A stretch of DNA of 64,000 bases, from positions 1 through 64,000 of the forward strand of contig CAJTRM010000002.1 in NCBI GenBank assembly GCA_910578865.1, given 5' to 3'. The notes below the pieces were generated by a model. It did no database searches and was not told the origin of the DNA. It saw nothing but the letters and a program-made list of their open reading frames with translations. This stretch comes from an uncultured Dorea sp. Its GTDB lineage: Bacteria > Bacillota > Clostridia > Lachnospirales > Lachnospiraceae. Of the stretch, positions 17,755-25,835 are shown one piece after another. Made by a program: the position numbers and the translations under genes. Position 1 is the first letter of the stretch; every line of letters starts with the position of its first letter.

Positions 17755-17782
17755 AAAACCATAACAGAAAGAAGGCGAAATT

Positions 17783-18850
17783 ATGAGGATTAAAGAAATT
17801 GAAAAACGTACAGGAATCTCCAGCCCAAATATCCGGTTTTATGAAGCAGAGGGACTGATTTCCCCTGTAAGAAATAAGGAGAATAACTACAGGGAGTATT
17901 CGGAGGAAGACTTAAGCCGGCTGGAACAGATTAAGACATTAAGGCTTCTCGGAGTTCCCATCGGAGATATCAAAGCAATTTATAATAAGGAATTGATCCT
18001 GGAGGAAGTGATTGCAAAGCGGATCAGCCAGCTTGAAAAGGAAGAGACACATGCAAGAGAGATGCGAAGGGCATGCGAGAACATCCTAACCCAGCATTTG
18101 GGGCTCGAGATGCTGGATGATCAGGTTCTCGGAGGTGAGAAAGAGATCTGGAGCCAAAGGCTCCGGCAGATCCTGGAAGAGGATATGACAAGGGTGGATC
18201 TTGAGAAGAAAGGGCTGAACAGGCATCTGGGGCTTATACTGCTATGGGGATATGCCATAAATCTTCTGGTATCCTTTGTAATCCGCAATCGTTTTGCAGC
18301 ATATGTAAATTTCACAGATAACAATGTAGAATTGACGATGTTTCTGATATTTATTATGATTATCTGCGGGATTGCAGTCAGATGGACAGCCAGTGTAAAA
18401 ATACATCTGATTATATTCCACCTTTCGGCGCTGGCCGGGACACCATTTTTGGTATTTGTTTCAATGTTGGCAAGTGAGAAGCTCAGGGAGCAGATTGTTT
18501 CTTTTCTCCCGGTCTTCTGGATCAGCATTCTTCTATATGTCCTGGTGCTGTGGCTGTTTACAGTACAGCGGGAACAATTCCTGACAAAGGATAGAAATGC
18601 AGTTGGATTTGCGCTTTTGGGAACAGTTGTATTGACCGGCAGTTCCTTCCTGTTACTCAAAGAGTGGATCCTGCCGACCGGAATGTTCCTGGCTGCTACT
18701 GTCTATATTACATTGTTCTGGTTTGCTGTTAATAAGGATGTGAAGGAATATAACAGATACTATGCGGTGATGTCGGCAAACCGGATTTTGAATCCGGTGG
18801 CAGTAGTAATTTCTTTTTGGGGACGGGGTCAGGCTGGCTTTTGGAGATAG
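17783..18850 (+). CDS. MerR-family regulator fused to a six-segment membrane domain
   Basis: The protein has 355 residues. Residues 1-75 form a MerR winged HTH (IRFYEAEGLISP signature), followed by a helical linker (about 75-125) and then about six hydrophobic membrane segments between residues 148 and 335. This predicts a one-component membrane regulator that binds DNA from the membrane and senses envelope or membrane stimuli; the ligand is unknown. The upstream promoter has the 19-bp spacing such regulators act on. It likely controls itself and the two following genes up to the terminator at 20557, and perhaps the NRPS run, but that is inference. Confidence 0.85.
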   Translation: MRIKEIEKRTGISSPNIRFYEAEGLISPVRNKENNYREYSEEDLSRLEQIKTLRLLGVPIGDIKAIYNKELILEEVIAKRISQLEKEETHAREMRRACENILTQHLGLEMLDDQVLGGEKEIWSQRLRQILEEDMTRVDLEKKGLNRHLGLILLWGYAINLLVSFVIRNRFAAYVNFTDNNVELTMFLIFIMIICGIAVRWTASVKIHLIIFHLSALAGTPFLVFVSMLASEKLREQIVSFLPVFWISILLYVLVLWLFTVQREQFLTKDRNAVGFALLGTVVLTGSSFLLLKEWILPTGMFLAATVYITLFWFAVNKDVKEYNRYYAVMSANRILNPVAVVISFWGRGQAGFWR

Positions 18851-18870
18851 AGAAGAATTATTAATACAGA

Positions 18871-19494
18871 ATGATTACTATGAAAAAAATTATTTCAACA
18901 TACCATAATAAAAAGCGGCGGATTCTTTGGCTTATTTTTCTTATTTGTTTTCTGTATATCACAGGGACTCTGATTTCTATTTGCACATACAGCAGGATGG
19001 ATGAAACGTGCAGGTCGGATGTGGTCATTGTCCTGGGAGCCGCCACTTACCCGAATGATGTCTCGCCGGTATACCGGGAGCGGCTGAATCACGGCATTGA
19101 TTTATACCGGCAGGGATATGTGGAGAAGATGATTGTAACCGGCGGGACAGCCGAAGGGAACCAGCATTCCGATGCATATACAGCCATGCAGTATGTCATA
19201 AGCCGGGGCATTCCAAAAGAGGATGTCCTGATGGAGGAAACATCTTCCATTACTCAGGAAAATCTGGAAAATGCGAAAGAACTGATGGATCAAAATGACT
19301 ACCGGCAGGCGCTCATTGTCAGTGATCCATTGCATATGAAGCGCGCCATGCTGCTGGCAGAGGATGCCGGAATACAGGCATTTAGTTCACCGACCCCGAC
19401 AACTATGTATCACAGCCTGAAAACAAAGATACCGTTTGCGGCCCGGGAGTTATTTTATTATATAGGATATCAGTGGTATCGGATTTTCCGCTGA
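18871..19494 (+). CDS. YdcF/SanA-like DUF218 membrane-anchored protein
   Basis: The 207-residue protein has one N-terminal membrane segment (about 15-35), then a DUF218 domain with VVIVLGAA, the RLNHGIDLYRQG helix, VTGGTAEG and SDPLHMKRA motifs. Family members (SanA, YdcF, ElyC) are linked to envelope integrity, but the reaction is unsettled. The start is uncertain: ATG 18871 or ATG 18880, neither with a strong ribosome-binding site, which suggests translational coupling to the merR-like gene 20 nt upstream. Confidence 0.8.
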   Translation: MITMKKIISTYHNKKRRILWLIFLICFLYITGTLISICTYSRMDETCRSDVVIVLGAATYPNDVSPVYRERLNHGIDLYRQGYVEKMIVTGGTAEGNQHSDAYTAMQYVISRGIPKEDVLMEETSSITQENLENAKELMDQNDYRQALIVSDPLHMKRAMLLAEDAGIQAFSSPTPTTMYHSLKTKIPFAARELFYYIGYQWYRIFR

Positions 19495-19518
19495 ATATAT
19501 ATAAAGGAGGGTATGCTT

Positions 19519-20541
19519 ATGAGAAACCACGAGGTAACAAAGGTACAGCAGCTCCTGAATGAGGATGGAAGTTTAAGGGAGCCTGGATGGTCCAGGAAGC
19601 TTGTCCAGATCTATGACCGGGAGAAGATCCGTGCACCGAAGTTCCGTATTAAGGAGTGGGATTACTATCTTGTGCTCAATGAGGACTTCGCAGGAGCCTT
19701 TACCATATCGGACGACGGCTACATCGGCCTTCAGTCGGTATCTCTTCTGAATTTCGAGGAGGGCTGGGAGCATACGGAGACCATTTTAAATCCGTTTCCT
19801 ATGGGAAAATTGAAGTTGCCCCAGTCATCCGAGAGCGGCAATACAATTTACCGGGATAAGCGTCTTCACATGGGGTTCTTTGTGCAGGACAAAAAGAGGG
19901 TCATCCGGTGCCGGTTTAAGAACTTTTATCAGGGGAAGCCGTTTTCCTGCGATATTGTGCTGGATCAGCCGGAGATGGATACCATGGTGATCGCAACACC
20001 ATGGAAGGAAAAGAAGACCGCGTTTTATTATAACCAGAAGATAAACTGTATGCCGGCAGAGGGCAGTATGAGCTTTGACGGAAAGACCTACCGGTTTTCC
20101 AAAGAGACAGATTTCGGAACGCTGGACTGGGGAAGGGGCGTGTGGACTTATGACAACCGCTGGTATTGGGGCTCCGGCAATTGTATGGTAAACGGCAAAC
20201 CGTTTGGGTTCAATATCGGCTGTGGATTCGGAGATACGTCCGCCGCATCGGAAAATATGCTGTTCTATGACGGAAAGGCCCACAAGCTTGACGATGTTAT
20301 CTTTCAGATTCCGTCAGACAGCTATCTGAAACCCTGGAAATTTTCTTCCGGCGACGGAAGGTTTGAGATGGATTTTCAGCCGGTGCTTGACCGGGCGGCG
20401 AGGACAAATGCACTGATCATTGAAACAGACCAGCATCAGGTGTTTGGCCGGATGACAGGGAGGGCTGTGCTGGATGACCAGACAGTGATAGAAGTAAAAG
20501 ATATGATGTGCTTTGCCGAGGATGTACACAATCGATACTAA
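19519..20541 (+). CDS. DUF2804 family protein
   Basis: The protein has about 340 residues. ATG 19519 lies 7 nt after GGAGGG; the ATG two codons upstream is too close to it. The N-terminal LNEDGSLREPGWSRK segment, the DWGRGVWTYDNRWYWGSGN core and the repeated Trp/Tyr-rich strands are typical of DUF2804. This lipocalin-like beta-rich family is of unknown function and usually lacks a signal peptide, as here. It is the last gene before a strong terminator, in an apparent operon with the MerR-membrane regulator and the YdcF-like protein. Confidence 0.85.
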   Translation: MRNHEVTKVQQLLNEDGSLREPGWSRKLVQIYDREKIRAPKFRIKEWDYYLVLNEDFAGAFTISDDGYIGLQSVSLLNFEEGWEHTETILNPFPMGKLKLPQSSESGNTIYRDKRLHMGFFVQDKKRVIRCRFKNFYQGKPFSCDIVLDQPEMDTMVIATPWKEKKTAFYYNQKINCMPAEGSMSFDGKTYRFSKETDFGTLDWGRGVWTYDNRWYWGSGNCMVNGKPFGFNIGCGFGDTSAASENMLFYDGKAHKLDDVIFQIPSDSYLKPWKFSSGDGRFEMDFQPVLDRAARTNALIIETDQHQVFGRMTGRAVLDDQTVIEVKDMMCFAEDVHNRY

Positions 20542-20556
20542 TGAAAACTTATTCAT

Positions 20557-20596
20557 GGAAACAGGGAGCAGAAGAAAAAATCTGCTCCCTGTTTCC
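20557..20596 (+). terminator. Strong hairpin terminator (16-bp stem)
   Basis: GGAAACAGGGAGCAGA (20557-20572) pairs perfectly with 20581-20596 around an 8-nt A-rich loop. The T-run on the plus side is weak. It ends the DUF2804 gene. Confidence 0.7.
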
Positions 20597-20626
20597 ATTG
20601 TTATAATACCACAAAAACAGCCAAAA

Positions 20627-20639
20627 TACAAGTCTTGTA
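20627..20639. promoter_or_regulatory. Perfect palindrome TACAAG-T-CTTGTA overlapping a -35 element
   Basis: A 13-bp odd-centred palindrome covers most of the -35 hexamer of the promoter for the DUF6323-like gene. Its symmetry and position suggest a repressor operator; the regulator is not identifiable here. Confidence 0.5.
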
Positions 20640-20663
20640 CTGCAATGCGGCGGATGCTATACT
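20635..20663 (+). promoter_or_regulatory. Sigma-A promoter for the DUF6323/DUF6179-like pair
   Basis: TTGTAC (20635-20640), a 17-bp spacer and TATACT (20658-20663) with an extended TGC before the -10. The first downstream start codon is 30 nt away. Confidence 0.7.
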
Positions 20664-20692
20664 CAATTTCCAATGTGGAAAGGGGGATGGCT

Positions 20693-21226
20693 ATGGAAAA
20701 GGACTGGATGGTATTGTTACAGCAGCACAATCAGCTGGGGCAGGTACTTAAGCTGAACCGGGATACGGAAAAATACGGTCTGGTATTAAGTGAACAGGAC
20801 GCCATGATGATTCTAAAGGAGCGCGAGAACTCTCTGCGGGAGCAAAGGAGGATTGAATTCGGAGAGGGCATTATCTCGAAGATCATTTATGAATTCTGTG
20901 ATTCTGATTTTATTGATCAGAATAATTATGTAGATACTGTCATCCATCTGCAGGAAATCTTTTACTTGTACAAAAATGAGATGGAGGATGAGATCACAGA
21001 TGACGAACTTCTGCATTTTATGAAGGAACAGTTTGAAGAAGTCTGCTTTGGTGATCTGGAGTATCTGGAGGGAACGTGCCTGAGCCTGTTTGCACAGGCG
21101 ATCCGGGCAGGATACCAGGGCTATAAGGCTTCCGGGGGACTTGGGGAGTATGGACGGCTGGACGAGGTAAAACGCTGGGATTATGAGCTTTATATGGAGG
21201 CGCTTAGGGAACTTTGCTGGAGGTGA
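20693..21226 (+). CDS. DUF6323-like protein of unknown function
   Basis: The protein has 177 residues from the ATG at 20693, 6 nt after a GGAAAGGGGG site; an ATG at 20687 is too close to that site. It is cytosolic, acidic and helical, with a conserved-looking block LRLSE-type motif (YGLVLSEQDAMMILKERE) and FGEGIISKIIYEFCDSDFI. I recall this as the DUF6323 family of Clostridia, normally paired with a DUF6179 protein as here. The function is unknown. It is expressed from a clear promoter with an overlapping palindrome. Confidence 0.65.
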   Translation: MEKDWMVLLQQHNQLGQVLKLNRDTEKYGLVLSEQDAMMILKERENSLREQRRIEFGEGIISKIIYEFCDSDFIDQNNYVDTVIHLQEIFYLYKNEMEDEITDDELLHFMKEQFEEVCFGDLEYLEGTCLSLFAQAIRAGYQGYKASGGLGEYGRLDEVKRWDYELYMEALRELCWR

Positions 21227-21232
21227 TGACGG

Positions 21233-22060
21233 ATGAAATATAAGATGGAGGAACTGGTGCCGCTGGTGGCAGAGCTGACAGAAAAATACACAGGATTTGA
21301 AAGCACTTCAGTTACTTATGAAAAAGCAGAACAGCTTATGGGGGCAGTGCTGTATTGTATCCGGGAGACAGAATGCGGACAGGAGGAGGCTCTGGCCTCA
21401 GAAGAAAAGATACCGGCCCGCCGGGCTTATAAGCTTGGATATGAACTGGTAAAACAGAAGGTAGAGCTTGCGCTCCAATTGTATCATGAGATTATGAAGG
21501 ATTTTTCCTGCTATGCTGTTTGCTGCCTGCAGGATGTTGTGGCAGAAGGGATGCCGGAATTCTTTCAATGGTATGATATCAGGTTCGCACCTCAGGATGA
21601 GATTCTGACTCTGGATTATCCGGTTTTGAAAGACCTGTCGGGAACGCAGGGCATTGATAAGATTTATGAGTATCTGAAATGTATACACATGGAACAACAG
21701 TTTCTGCATGCTTTTCCGGATGCGCATATCCGGGAAGTGCTTGGAAGGTATGACACCTTGTATGAGGATATGGTTGAAAATATATGCGAAGTTGTGTTGG
21801 GTTCTGTCTTACGTCATATTGCTGCCGGAAAGCCGCTGTCCGAACCGCTTTGTGGGAATGCAGACCTGAGGCAGATAAAAGAAGCTGTCCGAAGTGACAG
21901 GTTCCCGGAGGTTCAAAAGAGGTTTTCAGAGGCGGTGGCTGCAATTGTCAGAGAATACTGTGAGCGTGAGGAAGAGGTTCTTTTGTATCTGTCAGGAGCT
22001 ATGGAGGGAGCAGTCGTACGTCTGAAAGATGCAGCAGAGAAAAATACTATATTTTTATAA
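21233..22060 (+). CDS. DUF6179-like protein of unknown function
   Basis: The 275-residue helical, soluble protein starts 6 nt after the previous gene, so the two are surely cotranscribed and probably act together. Visible features include AEQLMGAVLYCIRETE, FFQWYDIRFAPQDEILTLDYPVL and several Cys residues without a metal-site spacing. Family members I recall are often longer, so this may be a short version. No enzymatic motif was found. Confidence 0.6.
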   Translation: MKYKMEELVPLVAELTEKYTGFESTSVTYEKAEQLMGAVLYCIRETECGQEEALASEEKIPARRAYKLGYELVKQKVELALQLYHEIMKDFSCYAVCCLQDVVAEGMPEFFQWYDIRFAPQDEILTLDYPVLKDLSGTQGIDKIYEYLKCIHMEQQFLHAFPDAHIREVLGRYDTLYEDMVENICEVVLGSVLRHIAAGKPLSEPLCGNADLRQIKEAVRSDRFPEVQKRFSEAVAAIVREYCEREEEVLLYLSGAMEGAVVRLKDAAEKNTIFL

Positions 22061-22192
22061 AAACCTTAGTATTTGCGGCAAAACTGCCGATACAAGAAAT
22101 AGAATTTTATTTGAAACTATAAAAACGACAGCATTGGACAGCCAGTTCTCTTCTGACGGCAGAGGATTGGGAGACAAGGAGGTACAGACAGC

Positions 22193-22924
22193 ATGCGTAT
22201 TTACAGTAGCCAGAATGTAAATCTGGGTTATGCAGGCATTGGTAATCAGAATTTTAACGGCGGAAATCATACTCAGGGTGCAAATAACGGAGCAAGGAAT
22301 GATCAGGCAGTTATTTCGCCGCAAGGGAAATCCTCGAGTATGCTCAATATGCTGATGCAGCAAAAAGAGTTGATACAGGAGAGTAAAAACGCTGTAATCA
22401 AAGATGCCATGGAGAAGATGGAGAACGGATATTCTGTGAACATCCAGGAGAAGCTTGAGGAATATGAGGAACAGCTGGATGCGGTGGATGAGCAGATTGC
22501 AAAGGAAATGGCAAGGCAGATGGAAGAGGACGTCGAAAAGACCGGGGAGAATACCTATGAGAATCCGCGCAAAGTAACAGAACAGCAGGCACAGAACGAG
22601 AAAATGGCTAAAGTGGCTGCATTGTCCGGTTCGGTAGAGCAGCTGGAAACAATGGACTCGGTAAAAGACCGGGTTGACGGCACGATAAGGTCATTGAAGG
22701 CGGAAATAAAATCAGACGGCGGAAGGACTACGGACGGAAAGAGAAAATTGGTGGCTGAGCTTGAGAGCAGATCGGAAGATCTGGCAGGCAAAATCTATGA
22801 AAAAGCCGGAGCGATTCAGGTTTCCGCAGAGAAATCCTCCGATATCAGAAATACGGAGATCGTAGAAGAGGAAGAAGAAAACGAACTGCCGGGAAGGCTG
22901 CCGGAGGAGGAAACGCAGGAGTAA
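22193..22924 (+). CDS. Hypothetical coiled-coil protein
   Basis: The 243-residue protein begins at an ATG behind AAGGAGG. The N-terminal 45 residues are Asn/Gly-rich, then long amphipathic helices rich in Glu, Lys and Gln run to an acidic C-terminus (EEEEENELPGRLPEEE). It has no signal peptide, membrane segment or enzymatic motif. Similar proteins occur widely in Lachnospiraceae without known function. It is followed by a hairpin terminator, so it is probably a single-gene unit. Confidence 0.65.
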   Translation: MRIYSSQNVNLGYAGIGNQNFNGGNHTQGANNGARNDQAVISPQGKSSSMLNMLMQQKELIQESKNAVIKDAMEKMENGYSVNIQEKLEEYEEQLDAVDEQIAKEMARQMEEDVEKTGENTYENPRKVTEQQAQNEKMAKVAALSGSVEQLETMDSVKDRVDGTIRSLKAEIKSDGGRTTDGKRKLVAELESRSEDLAGKIYEKAGAIQVSAEKSSDIRNTEIVEEEEENELPGRLPEEETQE

Positions 22925-22935
22925 CGGAACAGGGT

Positions 22936-22977
22936 ACAGGGATGCAGGCAGATTACTGTTTGCATCCTGTTTTTTTG
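22936..22977 (+). terminator. Rho-independent terminator
   Basis: ACAGGGATGCA pairs with TGCATCCTGT (one bulged G), with an inner CAG/CTG pairing, and is followed by seven T residues. Confidence 0.75.
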
Positions 22978-23064
22978 TTCCGTCTTTTACGCTTCCCTGC
23001 ACTTGATTTTTTTGTCGAAAATTGTTACTCTATAGCTATCATAATTAATAAGGAGAAGTGTATT

Positions 23065-23613
23065 ATGTCAGAAGAAATCAAACAGGCAGAGATCATTGCA
23101 GAGGGGACAGATTCTTTGGAAATACAGCAGGGGGAGCACTCAGAGGACATAGCGGTACCGCAGGAGAAGGATGCAGCAGAAGCTTCATCAGCGCCTCAAG
23201 AGAAAGAACCGGAGGAAACCGTACGGTTTAGAGACGCAGGAAAATCTGCGGATACAGAGGAAACAGCCGCATACCGAAGGGGAAATCCTTTTAAGAGGAA
23301 GACATATTTCGGGGACGAGGAAGATATGGCAAGGGAGGAGTGGATCCTGTCCAGGCTCAGGGATGAGGATCTGATGGAATATCTGTCACTGGAACACAGG
23401 AAGGCAGAGATGCTTCAGAGAGCCAAAGAGACAAGAGAGAGACGCATTTTTTTCCTTATGCAGCTGCTCATATCTCTGGCAGCCATTGTGGCAGTTGTTT
23501 ATTGCCTGCAGAGTGAGCCGGTGGTGCTTGTAAATATTTTGTATATCACGGGAATCGTCATTGGTTTGTGGATCTGGAAACACCCAAAGGATCAGTCCGG
23601 ATCCGGACAATAG
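23065..23613 (+). CDS. Hypothetical protein with two C-terminal membrane segments
   Basis: The protein has 182 residues. ATG 23065 is 8 nt after AAGGAGA, and earlier in-frame codons lack a site. The first 95 residues are acidic and disordered, then a basic/acidic helix with EEWILSRLRDEDLMEYLSLE, then two hydrophobic spans (about 128-147 and 153-172) separated by a short turn. The family is not recognised. The arrangement resembles small membrane adaptors with a cytosolic disordered arm. Confidence 0.6.
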   Translation: MSEEIKQAEIIAEGTDSLEIQQGEHSEDIAVPQEKDAAEASSAPQEKEPEETVRFRDAGKSADTEETAAYRRGNPFKRKTYFGDEEDMAREEWILSRLRDEDLMEYLSLEHRKAEMLQRAKETRERRIFFLMQLLISLAAIVAVVYCLQSEPVVLVNILYITGIVIGLWIWKHPKDQSGSGQ

Positions 23614-23664
23614 ATATGACGTGATTACTGCATTATAAAAGATAAAAGCAACAGGAGAGATACC

Positions 23665-25005
23665 ATGCAGAATATCCGGCGTACAGGCTGTACAGTATTT
23701 TTATTTCTGGCAGCAAACCTTCCTTTTTTTGACTATTTTGTGCAGGTCGGTTTCCGGCAGAAGCCTATGCTTGTGCTTGTGCCGGTGGTCTGCTTCTTGA
23801 TTCTGAATATTTTCCCGGTCTGGGGAAACGGCAGGATACCTTCAAAAAGGCTCCGAATCTGTGCCGGTGGCTGTGAACTGCTGATCTGTTTTTTGAGTTC
23901 TTCCGTTTTATCCGGAGTTGTTCTGCTGTCTATGCTTCCGGTCGTGTTTGGGGAGAATAAGCTTTTGTGGGCGGCGGATTTTGTGTGCGTGGTCTGTACG
24001 GAGGCTGTCGTCTTCTGGAACGGGATTCTCCGCGTATATCTGACTTCCGCGCAGATTGGATTTAAATGGCGGGTGATCGGTATCGTCTGCGGCTGGATTC
24101 CGGTTGTACATATTGCAGTACTGGTCAAGATCATCCGAATGGCCTCGGAGGAGTGGAGATTTGAGGGCGGGAAGCTTTTGAAAGCGCAGGAGCGCGCAGA
24201 TGAACGCCTGTGTGCTACAAGGTATCCGCTTCTTTTAGTGCACGGAGTGTTTTTTCGGGATTTTGAACATTTTAATTATTGGGGCAGGATTCCCCGGGAA
24301 CTTGAGCAAAACGGGGCTTCTGTTTTTTATGGGAACCATCAGTCTGCAGCATCAGTGGCAGACAGCGGAAGGGAGCTTGCAGACAGGATTCAGGAAATTA
24401 TAAAGGATACCGGCTGCGGGAAAGTGAACGTCATCGCACATTCAAAAGGGGGGCTGGATACGAGGTATGCCGTCAGCTGCCTGGGAATGAGCAGATATGT
24501 GGCTTCTCTGACTACCATTAATACACCGCACAGAGGATGTGTGTTTGCAGACTATCTGTTAAATAAACTCCCGGCTGCTGTGAAAGACAAGGTCGCCGGG
24601 GCATATAATACAGCTCTTAAAAAAATGGGGGATGAACAGCCGGATTTTATTGCTGCGGTTACAGATCTGACGGCTTCTGCCTGTGAAACCTTCAATCAGA
24701 ATGTGGCAGATGTACAGGATGTGTATTATCAAAGTGTGGGGTCTAAACTAAACAAAGCGTCGGACGGAAGATTTCCTCTTAATTTTTCGCATCATCTGGT
24801 AAAATATTTTGACGGCCCGAATGACGGCCTTGTGTCAGAGACTTCCTTTGCATGGGGAGCTGATTACACGTTCCTTACCTGCGGTGGGAACAGAGGAATC
24901 TCTCATGGAGATATGATCGATCTGAACAGAGAAAATATAAAGGAGTTTGATGTCCGGGAATTTTATGTCATGCTGGTAAATGGATTGAAGGAAAGGGGCC
25001 TTTAG
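23665..25005 (+). CDS. Membrane-tethered triacylglycerol lipase-like alpha/beta hydrolase
   Basis: The 446-residue protein has four or so membrane segments in the first 160 residues. A lipase domain (about 187-446) follows, with an oxyanion LLLVHG segment (about 189-194), nucleophile elbow AHSKGG (Ser260) and a later GGNRGISHGDM block holding a likely catalytic His. The enzyme family hydrolyses acylglycerols or related esters. Fusion to a polytopic N-terminus is less common and suggests action at the membrane surface. There is no operon partner apart from the small membrane protein 51 nt upstream. Confidence 0.8.
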   Translation: MQNIRRTGCTVFLFLAANLPFFDYFVQVGFRQKPMLVLVPVVCFLILNIFPVWGNGRIPSKRLRICAGGCELLICFLSSSVLSGVVLLSMLPVVFGENKLLWAADFVCVVCTEAVVFWNGILRVYLTSAQIGFKWRVIGIVCGWIPVVHIAVLVKIIRMASEEWRFEGGKLLKAQERADERLCATRYPLLLVHGVFFRDFEHFNYWGRIPRELEQNGASVFYGNHQSAASVADSGRELADRIQEIIKDTGCGKVNVIAHSKGGLDTRYAVSCLGMSRYVASLTTINTPHRGCVFADYLLNKLPAAVKDKVAGAYNTALKKMGDEQPDFIAAVTDLTASACETFNQNVADVQDVYYQSVGSKLNKASDGRFPLNFSHHLVKYFDGPNDGLVSETSFAWGADYTFLTCGGNRGISHGDMIDLNRENIKEFDVREFYVMLVNGLKERGL

Positions 25006-25105
25006 AGATCTGAAAAAAATGTAAAAACTTGCGATTTATTTTTCTATAATCTGGCAGGAGAATCGTGTACAATAAAGACAGATGATCGGACAGAGAGGAC
25101 AAGGC
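25006..25105 (+). promoter_or_regulatory. Intergenic stretch before the hypothetical gene
   Basis: An AT-rich stretch with TATAAT near 25046-25051 and TACAAT near 25070. Neither has a convincing -35 at normal spacing, so no promoter is assigned with confidence. Confidence 0.25.
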
Positions 25106-25432
25106 ATGGGCAGGAAGGAATACCGGGTCTGTATATGGATCCATCATATAGCTACAATTTTAGGAGTGTGCGGCGGATTGTGCAATCTGGCCTGTACAAG
25201 AAAATACAGTTTCCGGACGTTTTGTCTTTCGCTGTTTACGGGGAGTCAGTTGTGGGCGCTGTTAAAAATCGTTTCAGATGGGGTACAGGGAAGATCCCGC
25301 CTGAAAAAAAGTATCGTACATATACGGGCGCTCAGCAGCAGTGCGGCCGGGGAGAGACGGGCGCTTGGCGCCTTGACAGCGGCCTCTGCGGTGTTTAAAA
25401 TCGTCTCTCCTGCGGTTATCGGCCATTCTTGA
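25106..25432 (+). CDS. Hypothetical basic protein, coding status doubtful
   Basis: The frame could start at ATG 25082 or ATG 25106; the second gives 108 residues. The product is basic and Ala/Ser-rich, with hydrophobic patches (IWIHHIATILGVCGGLCNLA) and no known motif. The ribosome-binding site is weak, and another frame overlaps at 25135-25398. It fills an otherwise empty 500-nt stretch before yqfC, so either a poorly conserved gene or non-coding DNA is possible. Confidence 0.35.
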   Translation: MGRKEYRVCIWIHHIATILGVCGGLCNLACTRKYSFRTFCLSLFTGSQLWALLKIVSDGVQGRSRLKKSIVHIRALSSSAAGERRALGALTAASAVFKIVSPAVIGHS

Positions 25433-25454
25433 TTCTTTTTCTTGTTTTTGCTAT

Positions 25455-25483
25455 GCATAATTTTCGGAATTATTTCATAAATT
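25455..25483 (+). promoter_or_regulatory. Sigma-E-like (sporulation) promoter for yqfC
   Basis: GCATAAT (25455-25461), 14 bp, then CATAAATT (25476-25483). This closely resembles the mother-cell sigma-E consensus (about kmATATT, 14 bp, CATACAnT). It lies just upstream of yqfC, whose orthologue in Bacillus subtilis is sigma-E controlled. Confidence 0.6.
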
Positions 25484-25505
25484 ACAACAAACTTATGCGA
25501 ATGGC

Positions 25506-25817
25506 ATGTTTATGAAGGCAAGAAAACGACAGGCAAGACAAGAGGACGGCAACCATTCTATCAGAAATAAAATGGCGGAATTATCGGAGCTCCCTAAAGA
25601 TGTTGTGATGGGAATGCCGGTTCTTACTATGATGGGGCAGATGGAACTGAGTTTGGAAAATTACAGGGGGATCATTGAATATACAGATACGGTCGTCCGG
25701 ATTCAGACGAAGAGCGGACAGATTAAAGTGACCGGAAAAAATCTTCAGGTCGCATATTATACGAATGACGAGATGAAAGTAAACGGACGGATTGATTCCA
25801 TTGAATATCAGCATTGA
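25506..25817 (+). CDS. yqfC: Sporulation protein YqfC
   Basis: The 103-residue protein matches YqfC: a basic N-terminus, then PKDVVMGMPVLTMMGQMEL, ENYRGIIEY and a small beta-rich tail. YqfC acts in the mother cell together with YqfD; its molecular role is unsettled. ATG 25506 or 25512 could be the start, and neither has a strong ribosome-binding site. It is first in the conserved yqfC-yqfD-phoH-ybeY order. Confidence 0.88.
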   Translation: MFMKARKRQARQEDGNHSIRNKMAELSELPKDVVMGMPVLTMMGQMELSLENYRGIIEYTDTVVRIQTKSGQIKVTGKNLQVAYYTNDEMKVNGRIDSIEYQH

Positions 25818-25835
25818 TCGGGAGGCGAAAGGAAT

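Noticed and set aside
17528-17764. 78-residue plus-strand frame upstream of the merR-like gene
   Set aside because: It runs through the terminator, the 19-bp-spacer promoter and the leader inverted repeat, lacks a ribosome-binding site and has non-protein-like composition.
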